Notes: a model not told the origin generated them from the sequence alone. A stretch of 6,364 nucleotides of DNA from Desulfurococcales archaeon (GCA_027083115.1 JALWQN010000052.1:1-6364), one strand, 5' to 3'. Positions 1-5,594 are shown, numbered from the stretch's first letter. A program made the numbers and translations.

Positions 1-465
1 ACCAGTAATAAGGAGTTTCTTACCGCTTAGTCCAATTACTGATGCATCCACAACATCACCTATCCTCTTCTCTAGGAATGCTGCGGCTTTCTCCCCAGCA
101 ACCGTTATTTGGAATGCCTTAGGCCTAATTAATTCTCCCGAGATCTTCTGCTCCCCCACCTTCTCCTCAAGGAAGGCTGAAGGTATCTGAACAGTTAATT
201 CAGGGATGTTATCGTCCTTAACCAACCTCACTGTTACGTTAATCTTTTTTCTTTCCTCACCCGGCCTCAGTATCCTTAATGTGGCTATGCCGTAGGGACT
301 CTTAATTAATTCGTATGTTTTGGAGTTAATCCTTGCCTCAATCAATTTCCTTCCTTCCTTATGGTCTTCGGCATAAGGTAACTCCTCATTCCCCTCAATA
401 GTTACGGGGATAGGTACTACACTCTTAGCTTCGGGGTCATTCACGACTACCTTGAATTCGGGCAT
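1..465 (-). CDS. rps6e: 30S ribosomal protein S6e, long form, C-terminus cut by window edge
   Basis: This is the N-terminal 155 residues of small-subunit ribosomal protein S6e; the frame stays open to base 1, so the C-terminus lies outside. The start MPEFKVVVNDPEAK and the late segment IGDVVDASVIGLSGKKLLITG (about residues 135-155) match the S6e pattern of MPxFKxVxxDP followed by IGDxxxxxxIGLxGxKLxITGG. Between them lie about 100 residues that short archaeal S6e proteins lack. From memory, Sulfolobus S6e has the same extended layout. The ATG start at 465 has a good Shine-Dalgarno match (AGGTGA, 470-475). The gene lies 29 bp downstream of the pcm stop codon on the same strand and may be both co-transcribed and driven by a TATA-like element in the pcm 3' end. 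Identity is confident. The inserted region has no function I can name beyond being part of this S6e form. Confidence 0.9.
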   Translation of the reverse strand, partial: MPEFKVVVNDPEAKSVVPIPVTIEGNEELPYAEDHKEGRKLIEARINSKTYELIKSPYGIATLRILRPGEERKKINVTVRLVKDDNIPELTVQIPSAFLEEKVGEQKISGELIRPKAFQITVAGEKAAAFLEKRIGDVVDASVIGLSGKKLLITG

Positions 466-469
466 TCAA

Positions 470-475
470 TCACCT
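470..475 (-). promoter_or_regulatory. Ribosome binding site of rps6e
   Basis: AGGTGA read on the minus strand, four bases before the ATG at 465. It matches the complement of the archaeal 16S rRNA 3' end (AGGAGGTGATC). It supports this ATG as the S6e start and shows the message has a leader. Confidence 0.7.
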
Positions 476-494
476 GCTTATGCTTAGGTACCAG

Positions 495-1169
495 CTATAA
501 AAGCTTTAAATCTGGCTCCCTAAAGCCATACTTACCTACTAAAGGCACAAAAACACATGGAACAGAATCCCTCATACTTACCTGGCACTTCAAGTCCTTA
601 GTTACGACCTTAAGTACCTGAAGATGTAACCTACCTACAGGGATAACTAATCTCCCTCCACACCTAAGTTGTTTGGTTAGGGGTTCAGGAATGCCTGGTG
701 ATGCTGCCGTAACCATTATTTTGTCGTATGGGGCATTCTCCGGTAAACCTGCACTCCCATCCCCAACAACTACAGTAACGTACTCGCTGTAACCCGCTCT
801 CTTTAAGTTCCTTTCAGCATAAGCCGCTAATTCAGGAATCACTTCAATGCTCCACACATGACCTTCAGGCTTAACTAGCTCCGCAAGAATGGCTGCTTGG
901 TAACCGCTTCCCGCCCCCACCTCAAGAATCTTATCCCCTTTAGCTGGCTTAAGTTCCTCAGTCATTATGGCTACCATACTGGGTGCACTAATCGTTTGTC
1001 CATAGCCTATCGGTAATGGGGAGTCAACGTAAGCCAGTTCTCTGAAGCCTTCATTAACGAAGAGCTCGCGAGGGACCATCCTGAAGGCATTAATGACTTT
1101 AGGGGTCCTCAGAACACCTTCCTTAATTAACTCATTAATTAATTTCTCCCTTAATCTCGAGTAATTCAT
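495..1169 (-). CDS. pcm: Protein-L-isoaspartate O-methyltransferase
   Basis: This 224-residue cytosolic enzyme methylates isoaspartyl residues in damaged proteins, using S-adenosylmethionine, and so starts their repair. Family signatures in order are MVPRELFV (31-38), GYGQTISAPSMVA (55-67), the AdoMet-binding motif ILEVGAGSGYQAAILA (81-96), GDG followed by APYDKIMVTAA (136-156), GGRLVIPVG (171-179) and the C-terminal FVPLVGKYGF (207-216). Length fits the family. The frame is open further upstream to 1280, but that part would overlap the DUF371 gene on the other strand and carries no family signature. The ATG at 1169 gives the usual PCMT N-terminus and lies about 7 bases after a predicted transcript start, so the message is probably leaderless or nearly so. 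It is followed by rps6e on the same strand. Confidence 0.93.
   Translation of the reverse strand: MNYSRLREKLINELIKEGVLRTPKVINAFRMVPRELFVNEGFRELAYVDSPLPIGYGQTISAPSMVAIMTEELKPAKGDKILEVGAGSGYQAAILAELVKPEGHVWSIEVIPELAAYAERNLKRAGYSEYVTVVVGDGSAGLPENAPYDKIMVTAASPGIPEPLTKQLRCGGRLVIPVGRLHLQVLKVVTKDLKCQVSMRDSVPCVFVPLVGKYGFREPDLKLL
496..510 (-). promoter_or_regulatory. TATA-like element(s) ahead of rps6e
   Basis: On the minus strand TTTAAA (505-510) and TTTTATA (496-502) lie within the last codons of pcm. Transcription about 26 bp downstream would begin near 482 or 473. The first choice leaves a 16-base leader that contains the Shine-Dalgarno site. This suggests that rps6e can be transcribed independently of pcm. 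It is inferred from spacing and composition only. Confidence 0.4.
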
Positions 1170-1175
1170 GACTAC

Positions 1176-1185
1176 CTTAATTATT
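1176..1185 (+). promoter_or_regulatory. TATA-like element for the DUF371 gene
   Basis: CTTAATTATT, centred near 1181, would set a transcript start near 1207, eight bases before the ATG at 1215. It shares the 45-bp gap between pcm and the DUF371 gene with an oppositely oriented element. Assigned by spacing only. Confidence 0.4.
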
Positions 1186-1197
1186 TCTTCAACGAAT

Positions 1198-1205
1198 GTT
1201 AAATA
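1198..1205 (-). promoter_or_regulatory. TATA-like element for pcm
   Basis: On the minus strand TATTTAAC, centred near 1202, predicts a transcript start near 1176, seven bases before the pcm ATG at 1169. This supports the shorter pcm start and a leaderless-type message. Assigned by spacing only. Confidence 0.4.
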
Positions 1206-1214
1206 GTGTGGCCT

Positions 1215-1655
1215 ATGGACGTAAGGATAGCGTATGAGCTCGTAAGGTTTAAGGGACACCCCAACATTAGAGCACGGCATTCAACAACCTTAGAGATAAC
1301 TAAGGACCCATACCTGACTCCACGGGGCGACTGCATAATTGGTGTCTCAGCTGACAAGGGACTTAAGGAGTTCAGTAAGGAGTTTAGAACCATTGCCTCA
1401 AGAGATAACTCCATAATATTTCTATTAATAATCACTGAGGCAGGAACCGAATGTGTTGTTGGCAGAGGAAGTGAGAGACTTACGTTTAGGGACCCCACAA
1501 AAATAATTGTTAGAAAATCTGCGTACACATCACCTAATACCGTAATGATTAAGGCAGACAAGTCCGCCCTTGAATTGAGGAGGGACATAATTAGTTACTT
1601 AAGAAGTGGTGGGGAGGGCCTAGCTGTCTTTATATCAGCTCTTTTAGGTCAGTAA
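1215..1655 (+). CDS. DUF371 family archaeal protein of unknown function
   Basis: This 146-residue protein matches the archaeal DUF371 family, whose function I do not know. The signatures are FKGHPNIRARHSTTLEITKD (12-31) and LTPRGDCIIGVSADK (34-48), and the C-terminal part (about 112-130) is rich in charged helix (ADKSALELRRDIISYLR). H15, H22, D39 and C40 are conserved-looking polar residues that could matter to function. No signal peptide or membrane segment is visible, so it is probably cytosolic. The ATG at 1215 is preferred; an in-frame GTG at 1206 would add three residues (MWP) but would sit on the predicted transcript start. No Shine-Dalgarno site is visible, consistent with a short leader. 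It is transcribed away from pcm and runs tail-to-tail into the mutase catalytic subunit, with the two ends overlapping by 7 bp. Confidence 0.85.
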   Translation: MDVRIAYELVRFKGHPNIRARHSTTLEITKDPYLTPRGDCIIGVSADKGLKEFSKEFRTIASRDNSIIFLLIITEAGTECVVGRGSERLTFRDPTKIIVRKSAYTSPNTVMIKADKSALELRRDIISYLRSGGEGLAVFISALLGQ

Positions 1656-3334
1656 ACTTCAGGTGCTCTCCACTCTCCCCAAACCTCTCTTAACACGCCA
1701 GATATTTCTCCAAGGGTTGCTTTATGACGCACTGCCTCGAGAATATGGGGAAATATGTTGATTTCTTCTCTTTCAGCAGCCTTCCTTAATTCATCCAGCA
1801 AGGACTCAACTCTTTCCTCGTTTCTTGATTCCTTAAGCTTCCTTAACCTGGAAATAACCCTATCGCGTACTTCCGGATCTACCTTAAGGACTTTCACCTT
1901 CATTTCCTCTTTTCTCTCAACGAACTTATTTACTCCAATAATAGGTATTTCTCCCTTATCTACCCTTAACTGCCATTCATAGGCTGCTTTAGCTATTTCC
2001 CTCTGCGGGTAACCGTTCTCAATGGCCCTAATCATTCCTCCCATCCTATCCACAGCATCAATTATTTTCCATACCTTATCCTCTATCATATCGGTTAACC
2101 ACTCAATATAGTATGAACCTCCCACAGGATCCACAGTGTCGATAATGCCGGCCTCATAAAGGAGTACCTGCTGAACCCTGACTGAGAGCTTAACTGACTC
2201 CTCAGTCGGTAAAGAGAGAGCTTCGTCATATGAATTCACGTGCAAGGACTGCGTGCCGCCCAAGACCGCAGCAAGTGCCTGAATGGTTGTCCTAATTAAG
2301 TTAATCATAGGTTGCTGGGCAGTAAGCAAAACACCTGCTGTTTGTGTGTGGAACCTTAGCATCATGGATCTCGGGTCCTTAGCTCCGTAACGATCCTTCA
2401 TTATCTTTGCCCACACCCTTCTTGCCGCCCTGAACTTAGCTATTTGTTCGAAGAAGTTCGTTCTGGCAGCAAAGAAGAATGAAAGTCTTTTTGCAAAAGA
2501 GTCAATCCCTAAAACCCTCCTATCTAAAACATGGTTAACGTACTCTATTGCGTCAGCTAAAGTAAAGCCGACCTCCATAGCTGGGGTAGCTCCAGCCTCC
2601 TCAAAATGATACCCTGAAATACTTATTGAGTTCCATTTAGGCATGTTTTGCGCCGCATAAATTATTAAGTCAGTTGCGTACCTCATTGAAGGAGCCGGTG
2701 GGTAAATGTAGTTATTCCTGGCTATATATTCCTTAAGTATATCATTCTGAACTGTTCCCCTAAGAACTGACTTACTAATGCCCCTGGCTTCAGCAACAGC
2801 CACATACATGGATAAAACCTCTATGGCTGTTGCGTTAATGGTCATGGATGTCGATACCTTATCTAAGGGGATGCCCCTAAAAACCAAGTCCATCTCATCG
2901 ACTGAAGGCATAGAAACCCCTACTTTCCCGACCTCGTACCACGCTAACTTATGATCTGGATCCAAACCTAACTGAGTTGGTAGATCGAAAGCCATACTTA
3001 GACCGGCCTGACCTATCCCAAGCAAGTACCTATATCTCGCATTAGTGTCTTCAGCTGAACCATATCCAGCATACTGCCTGATAGTCCACGGCTTACCTCT
3101 ATACATAGTTGGGTAAGGCCCTCTTGTGAAAGGGTAAGAACCCGGAAAACCTAGCTTCTCTATGTAATCCCATCCCCTTTCCTCAAGATCAAGTGGCGTG
3201 TAAATTCTTCTTATTCTGAATCCCTCTTCTGTAAGGAACTCTTTCTTGATTTCTGGGAATCTCTTCATAGTAGGTTCCAGGACCTCCTTACTCCACTCAA
3301 GGAGTTTTTCCCTGATCCTGCTTAATTCACTCAT
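1649..3334 (-). CDS. mcmA1: Methylmalonyl-CoA mutase, catalytic (large) subunit
   Basis: This 561-residue subunit isomerises (R)-methylmalonyl-CoA and succinyl-CoA by a B12 radical mechanism. It holds the CoA-binding (beta/alpha)8 barrel (roughly 30-400) and a charged C-terminal helical part, but no cobalamin domain; that is supplied by the separate small subunit at 3734-4174. Signatures include YPTMYRGKPWTIRQYAGYGS (74-93), GLSMAFDLPTQLG (111-123), GTVQNDILKEYIARNNYIYPP (193-213), SISISGYHFEEAGATPAMEV (236-255) and DPVGGSYY (402-409). Y88, R206 and H243 line up with Tyr89, Arg207 and His244 of the Propionibacterium enzyme. Isobutyryl-CoA mutases carry Phe and Gln at the first two, so the substrate should be methylmalonyl-CoA. 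The ATG at 3334 is chosen over one six codons upstream because GGAGGTG (3342-3348) lies seven bases ahead. It overlaps the epimerase gene by 8 bp, implying translational coupling. Confidence 0.95.
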   Translation of the reverse strand: MSELSRIREKLLEWSKEVLEPTMKRFPEIKKEFLTEEGFRIRRIYTPLDLEERGWDYIEKLGFPGSYPFTRGPYPTMYRGKPWTIRQYAGYGSAEDTNARYRYLLGIGQAGLSMAFDLPTQLGLDPDHKLAWYEVGKVGVSMPSVDEMDLVFRGIPLDKVSTSMTINATAIEVLSMYVAVAEARGISKSVLRGTVQNDILKEYIARNNYIYPPAPSMRYATDLIIYAAQNMPKWNSISISGYHFEEAGATPAMEVGFTLADAIEYVNHVLDRRVLGIDSFAKRLSFFFAARTNFFEQIAKFRAARRVWAKIMKDRYGAKDPRSMMLRFHTQTAGVLLTAQQPMINLIRTTIQALAAVLGGTQSLHVNSYDEALSLPTEESVKLSVRVQQVLLYEAGIIDTVDPVGGSYYIEWLTDMIEDKVWKIIDAVDRMGGMIRAIENGYPQREIAKAAYEWQLRVDKGEIPIIGVNKFVERKEEMKVKVLKVDPEVRDRVISRLRKLKESRNEERVESLLDELRKAAEREEINIFPHILEAVRHKATLGEISGVLREVWGEWRAPEVY

Positions 3335-3737
3335 TCCTAAGCACCTCCACAATCTCCAGGAGTATGCCGTGGGCTGACTTAGGATGTATGAAATTAACTT
3401 TCCTTGAGCCTTTGGATACGACCTTCGGCTTACCGTAAACTAGCCTCACACCCTGGTTCTTCAGCTTACGAGTGACTTCATCAGCATTATCCACTCTTAA
3501 AGCAATATGATGTATTCCCTCACCTCTTTTCTCAATATATTTCGCTATTGCTGAGTCCTCAGCAGTTGCTTCAAGAAGCTCTAGACGCACATCACCAGCC
3601 TTAATCATTGCTACCCTAACTTTCTCTTCAGGAACTTCCTCAACCCTAATCAGTTCAAGACCTAACGCATCCTTAAAGAACTTAATGCTTTCATCAAGAT
3701 CCTTAACAGCTATCCCTACATGATCAAGAACCATCAT
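3327..3737 (-). CDS. mce: Methylmalonyl-CoA epimerase
   Basis: This 136-residue protein of the vicinal-oxygen-chelate (glyoxalase) superfamily interconverts (S)- and (R)-methylmalonyl-CoA and so feeds the mutase encoded on both sides of it. It shows two babbab-type halves. The first begins LDHVGIAVKDLDESIKFF (4-21) and contains VRLELLE (50-56). The second begins GIHHIALRV (74-82) and ends HGILLEIVE (123-131). Probable metal ligands, by comparison with the Propionibacterium enzyme, are H6, E53, H77 and E128; position 53 is Gln there. The start is ambiguous by one codon, ATG at 3737 or 3734. The first forms a 4-bp ATGA overlap with the stop of the upstream B12 subunit and has AGGTGA seven bases ahead; the second has GGAGG five bases ahead. 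Its end overlaps the catalytic subunit start by 8 bp. Confidence 0.93.
   Translation of the reverse strand: MMVLDHVGIAVKDLDESIKFFKDALGLELIRVEEVPEEKVRVAMIKAGDVRLELLEATAEDSAIAKYIEKRGEGIHHIALRVDNADEVTRKLKNQGVRLVYGKPKVVSKGSRKVNFIHPKSAHGILLEIVEVLRNE
3342..3348 (-). promoter_or_regulatory. Ribosome binding site of the mutase catalytic subunit
   Basis: GGAGGTG on the minus strand, inside the end of the epimerase gene and seven bases before the ATG at 3334. This near-perfect site decides between that ATG and the upstream in-frame start at 3352. Confidence 0.8.
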
Positions 3738-4174
3738 TTCCTCCTCACCTGCGCAGCCGCTGCCCTATATACCTCAACTATCTTACTTAACGGGGTTCCT
3801 GGCCCAAGAACTTCAAAAACACCCATCTTCTTTAGTTCTTTAGCGTCGTCAGGCGGAATAATTCCTCCAGCAATTACAGGCACATTAAGGCCTTTCTCCC
3901 TCATGATTTTTAGGAGGTCAGTAATTAGCTCCATGTGAGAGCCTGAAAGTATTGAGACACCTATGACGTCAGCATCCTCCTCAATAGCTGCCTCAACAAC
4001 GTCTTCAGGTGACTGATGAACACCTAAGTAAATAACCTCAAATCCTGCGTCTCTCAGAGCTCTAGCAACCACCTTAGCCCCACGGTCATGTCCATCTAGG
4101 CCTAGCTTAGAAATTATTACCCTGAAGCGGTGCTGATGGGGCGAAGGTAAGGATAGTGTTGCGGAAGCAGACAT
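3734..4174 (-). CDS. mcmA2: Methylmalonyl-CoA mutase, cobalamin-binding (small) subunit
   Basis: This 146-residue B12-binding domain carries the adenosylcobalamin for the separate catalytic subunit. The diagnostic DxHxxG motif is LDGHDRG (26-32), with H29 as the lower axial cobalt ligand, equivalent to His610 of the Propionibacterium enzyme. The SxL motif is S74-I-L76, the glycine motif is AGG (102-104), and GPGTPL (124-129) completes the Rossmann-like fold. The first 15 residues (MSASATLSLPSPHQH) precede the domain and look disordered. It is the first gene of the operon, and its stop overlaps the epimerase start by 4 bp. No Shine-Dalgarno site stands out, and the ATG is about eight bases from the predicted transcript start, so it probably heads a leaderless-type message. 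In multidomain mutases this unit is fused to the catalytic chain; the split form is usual in archaea. Confidence 0.95.
   Translation of the reverse strand: MSASATLSLPSPHQHRFRVIISKLGLDGHDRGAKVVARALRDAGFEVIYLGVHQSPEDVVEAAIEEDADVIGVSILSGSHMELITDLLKIMREKGLNVPVIAGGIIPPDDAKELKKMGVFEVLGPGTPLSKIVEVYRAAAAQVRRK
3740..3750 (-). promoter_or_regulatory. Double ribosome binding site of the epimerase
   Basis: On the minus strand AGGTGAGGAGG carries two overlapping anti-16S matches inside the last codons of the B12 subunit. AGGTGA is seven bases from the ATG at 3737, and GGAGG is five bases from the ATG at 3734. Either ATG could therefore be used. Confidence 0.65.
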
Positions 4175-4204
4175 TAATTCCCTACATATTACATGCTGGA
4201 GAAG

Positions 4205-4212
4205 TATTTTAA
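4205..4212 (-). promoter_or_regulatory. TATA box of the methylmalonyl-CoA operon
   Basis: TTAAAATA on the minus strand, centred near 4208, lies in the 39-bp gap after the RNA methyltransferase stop. It predicts a transcript start near 4182, eight bases before the ATG at 4174. It would drive the B12 subunit, epimerase and catalytic subunit as one message. It is inferred from position and sequence. Confidence 0.5.
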
Positions 4213-4213
4213 T

Positions 4214-5416
4214 TTACTTAGCCCTAATCTTAGCTATGAAGAAACCTTCACTCAGGTGTTTATGCGGAAATAAGCGCATGACCTCTCTATAGTTAGGTAT
4301 GACTTCATACCCTACTGAGGACCAAGGCAGGGTTCTTTCGAACCTCACGCGATCAATGATCCCAGACACCACTAACTCTCCTTCCTCAGGCATTAGGGAG
4401 CATGTAGAGTAAACCACTTCATCACCTAACTTAATGGCTTTCTGAAGAAGTTGCTTCTGGATTTCTGAGTAATAAAGCAGTTTACCCTCTTTCAGGGTGA
4501 TCTTCAGGCCCGGGTCCTTGCTTATCGCCCCACTATTACTGCAGGGAGCATCAAGCAATACCTTATCAAACCTGTGTTGACTTCTAAAAAACCTGGAGTC
4601 AGCAGACAACACTTGCACCCTACCTAAATCAACCCCCAACTTCTTCAGGAGCTCCCTCCCCAACAATGCTCTCCTGTAGCTCACGTCCACAGCAATTATG
4701 CGGGCCTTATTTTCCGTAAGCATCTGAATTAATGAAGTCTTCATTCCCGGAGCGAAGGCCATATCAAGTATTAGGTCGCCCTCCTGAGGCTTCAGGCTCT
4801 CAACAACTGCTGCGGAAGCCTTATCCTGTGGGATTGCTTTAAATTCCTTCACAGGACTTAAGAGACGTATGGGTTTAGGTGTATCAAGGACCTTAACCAT
4901 GTAAGGAAAGTGCTCATCGATGACATAGTTAACTCCTTCCTCCCTTAATTCCTTAAGAACTTGCTTTGCAGGGGCCCTCAAAACATTTATCCTCAGCCAC
5001 CATACCCTCGAGTTCATTGCTTGAAGGAGTTCCTGAGCTTCCTCAATACCTAGGAGTTTCTGAAGCTTCTTAACGAACCAGTCCTGATAAGATAGCCTAC
5101 ACCACTTAGGTAATCCTTCATCGCTAACTCCTTTCAGCCATTCCCTAGCTAACTTACTAAGTGAGGCTCTCCCACCGTAAATGCATCTCAACTTAATGTA
5201 GTCCGAAACGAAACCCCTAACCAATTTGTAAAGCCTTTCCCTATCTTTTAAGGTGACAACACGCCTTCCTCTACAGGCCCTCTTGAATGCGACATCAACG
5301 GACACCCTATGGCCGACTACTTCATGCAGCGCTGAAGCCATAACCTTCACAATCAGCTTACTGCTTAATTCTTTCCCCAATACATCCACCGCCGGCTCGG
5401 TGAGGGTCCCACTCAT
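4214..5416 (-). CDS. RsmB/NOP2/Sun-family RNA (cytosine-5)-methyltransferase
   Basis: This 400-residue protein should place a 5-methyl group on a cytosine in rRNA or tRNA, using S-adenosylmethionine. Residues about 15-135 look like the all-helical NusB-like domain of this family; the rest is the catalytic domain. Motifs (numbered from the ATG at 5416) are motif I LDMAFAPGMKTSL (217-229), motif IV DAPCSNSGAISKDP (289-302) with C292, motif VI YSTCSLMPEEGE (336-347) with the expected nucleophile C339, and the C-terminal RLFPHKHLSEGFFIAK (381-396). Motif I departs from the usual CAAPGGKT by having AFAPGMKT. No PUA domain is visible. A GTG one codon upstream (5419) is an alternative start. The TATA-like element near 5475 predicts a leader of about 33 bases without a clear Shine-Dalgarno site. 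The exact RNA target cannot be read from the sequence. Confidence 0.9.
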   Translation of the reverse strand: MSGTLTEPAVDVLGKELSSKLIVKVMASALHEVVGHRVSVDVAFKRACRGRRVVTLKDRERLYKLVRGFVSDYIKLRCIYGGRASLSKLAREWLKGVSDEGLPKWCRLSYQDWFVKKLQKLLGIEEAQELLQAMNSRVWWLRINVLRAPAKQVLKELREEGVNYVIDEHFPYMVKVLDTPKPIRLLSPVKEFKAIPQDKASAAVVESLKPQEGDLILDMAFAPGMKTSLIQMLTENKARIIAVDVSYRRALLGRELLKKLGVDLGRVQVLSADSRFFRSQHRFDKVLLDAPCSNSGAISKDPGLKITLKEGKLLYYSEIQKQLLQKAIKLGDEVVYSTCSLMPEEGELVVSGIIDRVRFERTLPWSSVGYEVIPNYREVMRLFPHKHLSEGFFIAKIRAK

Positions 5417-5471
5417 CACGGCTCAGACACTAGCGGTTACGTCACAGCCAATCATGAAGCTACTTAACGTC

Positions 5472-5478
5472 TTTAAAA
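5472..5478. promoter_or_regulatory. Near-palindromic TATA box that may serve both strands
   Basis: TTTAAAA on plus, TTTTAAA on minus. About 26 bp to the right it predicts a plus-strand start near 5501, ten bases before the C box of the candidate sRNA. About 26 bp to the left it predicts a minus-strand start near 5449 for the RNA methyltransferase. A second minus-strand AT-rich element lies at 5480-5489. Confidence 0.45.
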
Positions 5479-5500
5479 CCTTATTAAGCTAGACACATTT

Positions 5501-5568
5501 AGGTGGCTGGATGATGACGCCGCTCCATAACGAGAAAAAGATGACGTTCTCGCGACGATCTGACAATA
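5501..5568 (+). ncRNA. Candidate C/D box guide sRNA (2'-O-methylation guide)
   Basis: The plus strand has a perfect C box ATGATGA (5511-5517) and a perfect D box CTGA (5560-5563). A C'-like element lies between them, AAGATGA (5538-5544) or ATGACGT (5541-5547). The D' box is weak (about 5530-5534). Total size is near 60-65 bases, as usual for archaeal C/D sRNAs. The guide ahead of the D box can form ten consecutive pairs (one G-U) with CGUCGUGAGA, a universally conserved 23S rRNA element near E. coli 2592-2600. Pairing covers positions 3-12 upstream of the D box, where guides normally pair. The 'fifth base' rule (a5555) points to the U equivalent to E. coli U2593. A TATA box 26 bp ahead fits a start near 5501. 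Against it are the weak terminal stem, the weak D' box and a competing 6-bp hairpin (CGAGAA 5531-5536, TTCTCG 5547-5552). Confidence 0.6.
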
Positions 5569-5594
5569 ACTAATCTTTAATGCTTGAGCACTAA

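Larger units (their letters stand above)
5417..5594. other. Intergenic region between the RNA methyltransferase and rnp2
   Basis: The only gap of note (about 178 bp). It holds the RNA methyltransferase leader with a short in-frame ATG-to-TGA stretch (5423-5455, minus), the TATA box at 5472-5478, and the candidate C/D sRNA at 5501-5568 on the plus strand. A minus-strand T5 run (5535-5539), 56 bp after the rnp2 stop, could end the rnp3-rnp2 transcript; it is too short to call alone. Confidence 0.5.

Noticed and set aside
1120..1145. Repeated TAATTAA-type strings here and at 127-133 and 301-308 as possible regulatory repeats
   Set aside because: They lie inside coding sequence and encode Leu-Ile-Asn-type codons favoured by the local codon use, with no regular spacing.
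1170..1280. N-terminal extension of pcm to a start at 1280
   Set aside because: It would overlap the first third of the motif-bearing DUF371 gene on the opposite strand, has no PCMT signature, and the ATG at 1169 fits both family length and promoter spacing.
1199..1588. Open minus-strand frame of 129 codons opposite the DUF371 gene
   Set aside because: It is the antisense shadow of a gene with clear family motifs; its translation is low-complexity Leu/Ser-rich with no recognisable domain.
3335..3352. Six-codon longer start for the mutase catalytic subunit
   Set aside because: The GGAGGTG site lies between that start and the ATG at 3334 and is correctly spaced only for the latter.
5253..5492. 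Plus-strand open frame of 79 codons across the RNA methyltransferase start
   Set aside because: It is largely antisense to the methyltransferase N-terminus, has no domain and no ribosome binding site, and its end reaches into the promoter region.
5531..5552. Hairpin CGAGAA/TTCTCG with a 10-base loop as an intrinsic terminator
   Set aside because: The stem is only six pairs and no T-run follows it on either strand. The T5 run lies in the loop on the minus strand, so this is not terminator architecture.
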